NCBI RefSeq assembly: GCF_016019955.1
Contig: NZ_JAECRZ010000011.1
Span: forward strand, 1-64,000
Reading direction: 5' to 3'
Source of the DNA: Thiosulfatihalobacter marinus
GTDB taxonomy: Bacteria > Pseudomonadota > Alphaproteobacteria > Rhodobacterales > Rhodobacteraceae
Length of the DNA stretch: 64,000 nucleotides
Below the pieces are notes generated by a model. That model had not been told where the DNA came from. It saw only the letters and a list, made by a program, of their open reading frames with translations, and did no database searches. Position numbers and translations under genes: made by a program. Below, one piece after another: positions 62,867 through 64,000 of the stretch (the first letter of the stretch is position 1; every line of letters begins with the position of its first letter).

Positions 62867-64000
62867 GTGAATTCTCTTTGAGGTGGGAGAGATCGGGCAG
62901 CACGGGGGCGGCGGCGATCAGGGTTTGGGTATAGGGGTGTTGCGGATTGGAAAAGACCTGTTCGGTGACACCCTGTTCGACGATTTCGCCGGATTTCATC
63001 ACCAGCACGCGGTCGGTGACGGTGCGCACGACGGACAGGTCGTGCGAGATGAAGAGGTAGGAGAGAGTGTGAGACCGGGAGAGATCGGCGATCAGGTCGA
63101 GGATCTGGGCGCGGATGGAAACATCGAGGGCGGAAACCGCCTCGTCGAAGATGATGAGCTTGGGGCGGATGATCAGGGCGCGGGCAATGGCGATGCGCTG
63201 GCGCTGACCGCCGGAAAACTCGTGGATATATTTGGTGGCGTCGGACGGAGAAAGGCCAACGGCGGTGAGCGCCGTGGCGATTGCGGTGTCGCGGTCTGCG
63301 CCGCCGGGCGGATCGGGCAGGAGGTGGAACGGTTCGGTGATGATGCGGGACACCCGGTGGCGGGGGTTGAAGCTGCCATAGGGGTCCTGGAACACCACTT
63401 GCAGGCCGGCGCGCAGGGCCGGGTTCATTGCCGGGCCGACAGGGTGGCCGAAGGCGGTGATGTCACCCGATTGCAGCGGTTCAAGGCCAAGGATGGCGCG
63501 GGTCAGGGTGGATTTGCCGCACCCGGATTCACCCACGAGGCCGACGCGTTCGCCATTGTGGATGGTGAAGGAGATATCGTTGACCGCGCGGTGGTGTTCG
63601 CGGGGCGCAAACAGCCGGGTGCGTGGCAGGGGGTAGTCGCGCACGGCGTTCCGGACTGCAAGGATCGGGTCGGGGCCGTCAGGTGCGTCGGGCAGATCGA
63701 CGCGGTGGCCCGATGCCTCGAACAGGGCGCGGGTGTAGGGGTGTTTCATTTCGCCAAACAGCGCGCGGGTTTCGCCCTGTTCGACGATCTCGCCCTGGCG
63801 CATGACGATGATGCGGTCGGCCATGTCCGAGACGACGGCAAGGTCATGGGTGATCATCATCAAACCCATGCCGAATTCGGCGACGAGTTCCTTGAGCAGA
63901 TCAAGGATCTGGGCCTGGGTGGTCACGTCGAGCGCGGTGGTGGGTTCATCCGCGATCAGCAAGCGGGGACGCAGGGCAATGGCCATGGCGATGACAACAC
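62853..64000 (-). CDS. Peptide-type ABC transporter ATPase (two-domain), partial at window edge
   Basis: C-terminal 381 residues of a fused DppD-DppF type ATPase. The frame is open at base 64000 (RVVIAMAIALRPRLL), so its N-terminus with the first Walker A is outside. Seen: Walker B LLIADEPTTALDV, linker, second domain with Walker A GESGCGKST, signature FSGGQRQR and Walker B LIIFDEAVSALDV. It belongs to a second peptide/opine-like transport operon, with the aldehyde dehydrogenase and SDR downstream. Overlaps the aldehyde dehydrogenase start by 14 bp. Confidence 0.9.
   Translation of the reverse strand, partial: VVIAMAIALRPRLLIADEPTTALDVTTQAQILDLLKELVAEFGMGLMMITHDLAVVSDMADRIIVMRQGEIVEQGETRALFGEMKHPYTRALFEASGHRVDLPDAPDGPDPILAVRNAVRDYPLPRTRLFAPREHHRAVNDISFTIHNGERVGLVGESGCGKSTLTRAILGLEPLQSGDITAFGHPVGPAMNPALRAGLQVVFQDPYGSFNPRHRVSRIITEPFHLLPDPPGGADRDTAIATALTAVGLSPSDATKYIHEFSGGQRQRIAIARALIIRPKLIIFDEAVSALDVSIRAQILDLIADLSRSHTLSYLFISHDLSVVRTVTDRVLVMKSGEIVEQGVTEQVFSNPQHPYTQTLIAAAPVLPDLSHLKENSHVPA

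Overview
The window is chromosomal DNA from an alphaproteobacterium, most likely the Rhodobacteraceae (roseobacter group). The evidence is high GC with GC-rich third positions, the accD-folC pair, a four-gene Anbu proteasome-homologue cluster, PhoX, NasT/NasS-controlled nitrate assimilation, and the extragenic motif GGAGTATTT-(N)-AAAATGAAG typical of that group. Genes are dense, with many 1-4 bp ATGA/GTGA overlaps. Two genes run off the ends: a CoA-transferase at the left and a peptide-ABC ATPase at the right.

Layout. 1-4.4 kb: a CoA-transferase / enoyl-CoA hydratase / flavoprotein operon facing a GntR-FCD regulator across AT-rich palindromes. 4.4-5.2 kb: an IS6-type insertion sequence whose transposase has one internal ochre codon. 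5.4 kb: tRNA-Ser(UGA). 5.7-12.8 kb: housekeeping run (SPOR lipoprotein, DacC-type carboxypeptidase, tmk, holB, TatD, metallo-beta-lactamase-fold enzyme, AEC transporter, DsbA/FrnE protein). 13.0-17.0 kb: Anbu cluster (ATP-grasp, alpha-E, transglutaminase-like, Anbu). 17.1-23.4 kb: 2-aminoethylphosphonate catabolism (pbfA, phnY, phnA, phnW) with a divergent LysR gene. 23.4-30.3 kb: a FadH-like reductase, a hairpin array, a DUF6478-type gene, a CPBP protease, accD and folC. 30.3-34.1 kb: a five-site GANTC cluster and promoter ahead of a three-subunit HcnCAB-like amino-acid/opine dehydrogenase and a TRIC-type channel. 34.1-38.1 kb: an arylamine N-acetyltransferase and a glutamine-synthetase-like ligase in one operon, separated from a Rieske oxygenase by a 268-bp fold-back MITE. 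38.2-48.7 kb: PhoX phosphatase, CocE-type hydrolase, a complete peptide ABC transporter, and two small or accessory genes. 48.7-60.4 kb: a complete assimilatory nitrate system read on the minus strand (nasT, nasS, attenuator, nrtA, nrtB, a double-ATPase nrtC/D, nirB, nirD, nasA). 60.6-64 kb: an SDR, an aldehyde dehydrogenase and a second peptide-type ABC ATPase.

How the genes work together. The window is rich in nutrient scavenging. PhnW makes phosphonoacetaldehyde from 2-aminoethylphosphonate, PbfA feeds the hydroxylated analogue into the same pool, PhnY oxidises it and PhnA releases phosphate and acetate. PhoX frees phosphate from esters outside the cytoplasm. NrtABC imports nitrate, NasA and NirBD reduce it to ammonium, and NasS/NasT probably control read-through of the terminator in front of nrtA. 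The peptide transporter and the HcnCAB-like dehydrogenase add organic nitrogen. The least understood parts are the Anbu cluster and the ligase/N-acetyltransferase/Rieske neighbourhood; the non-coding elements (MITE, GANTC cluster, triple hairpin) are the main structures not explained by genes.
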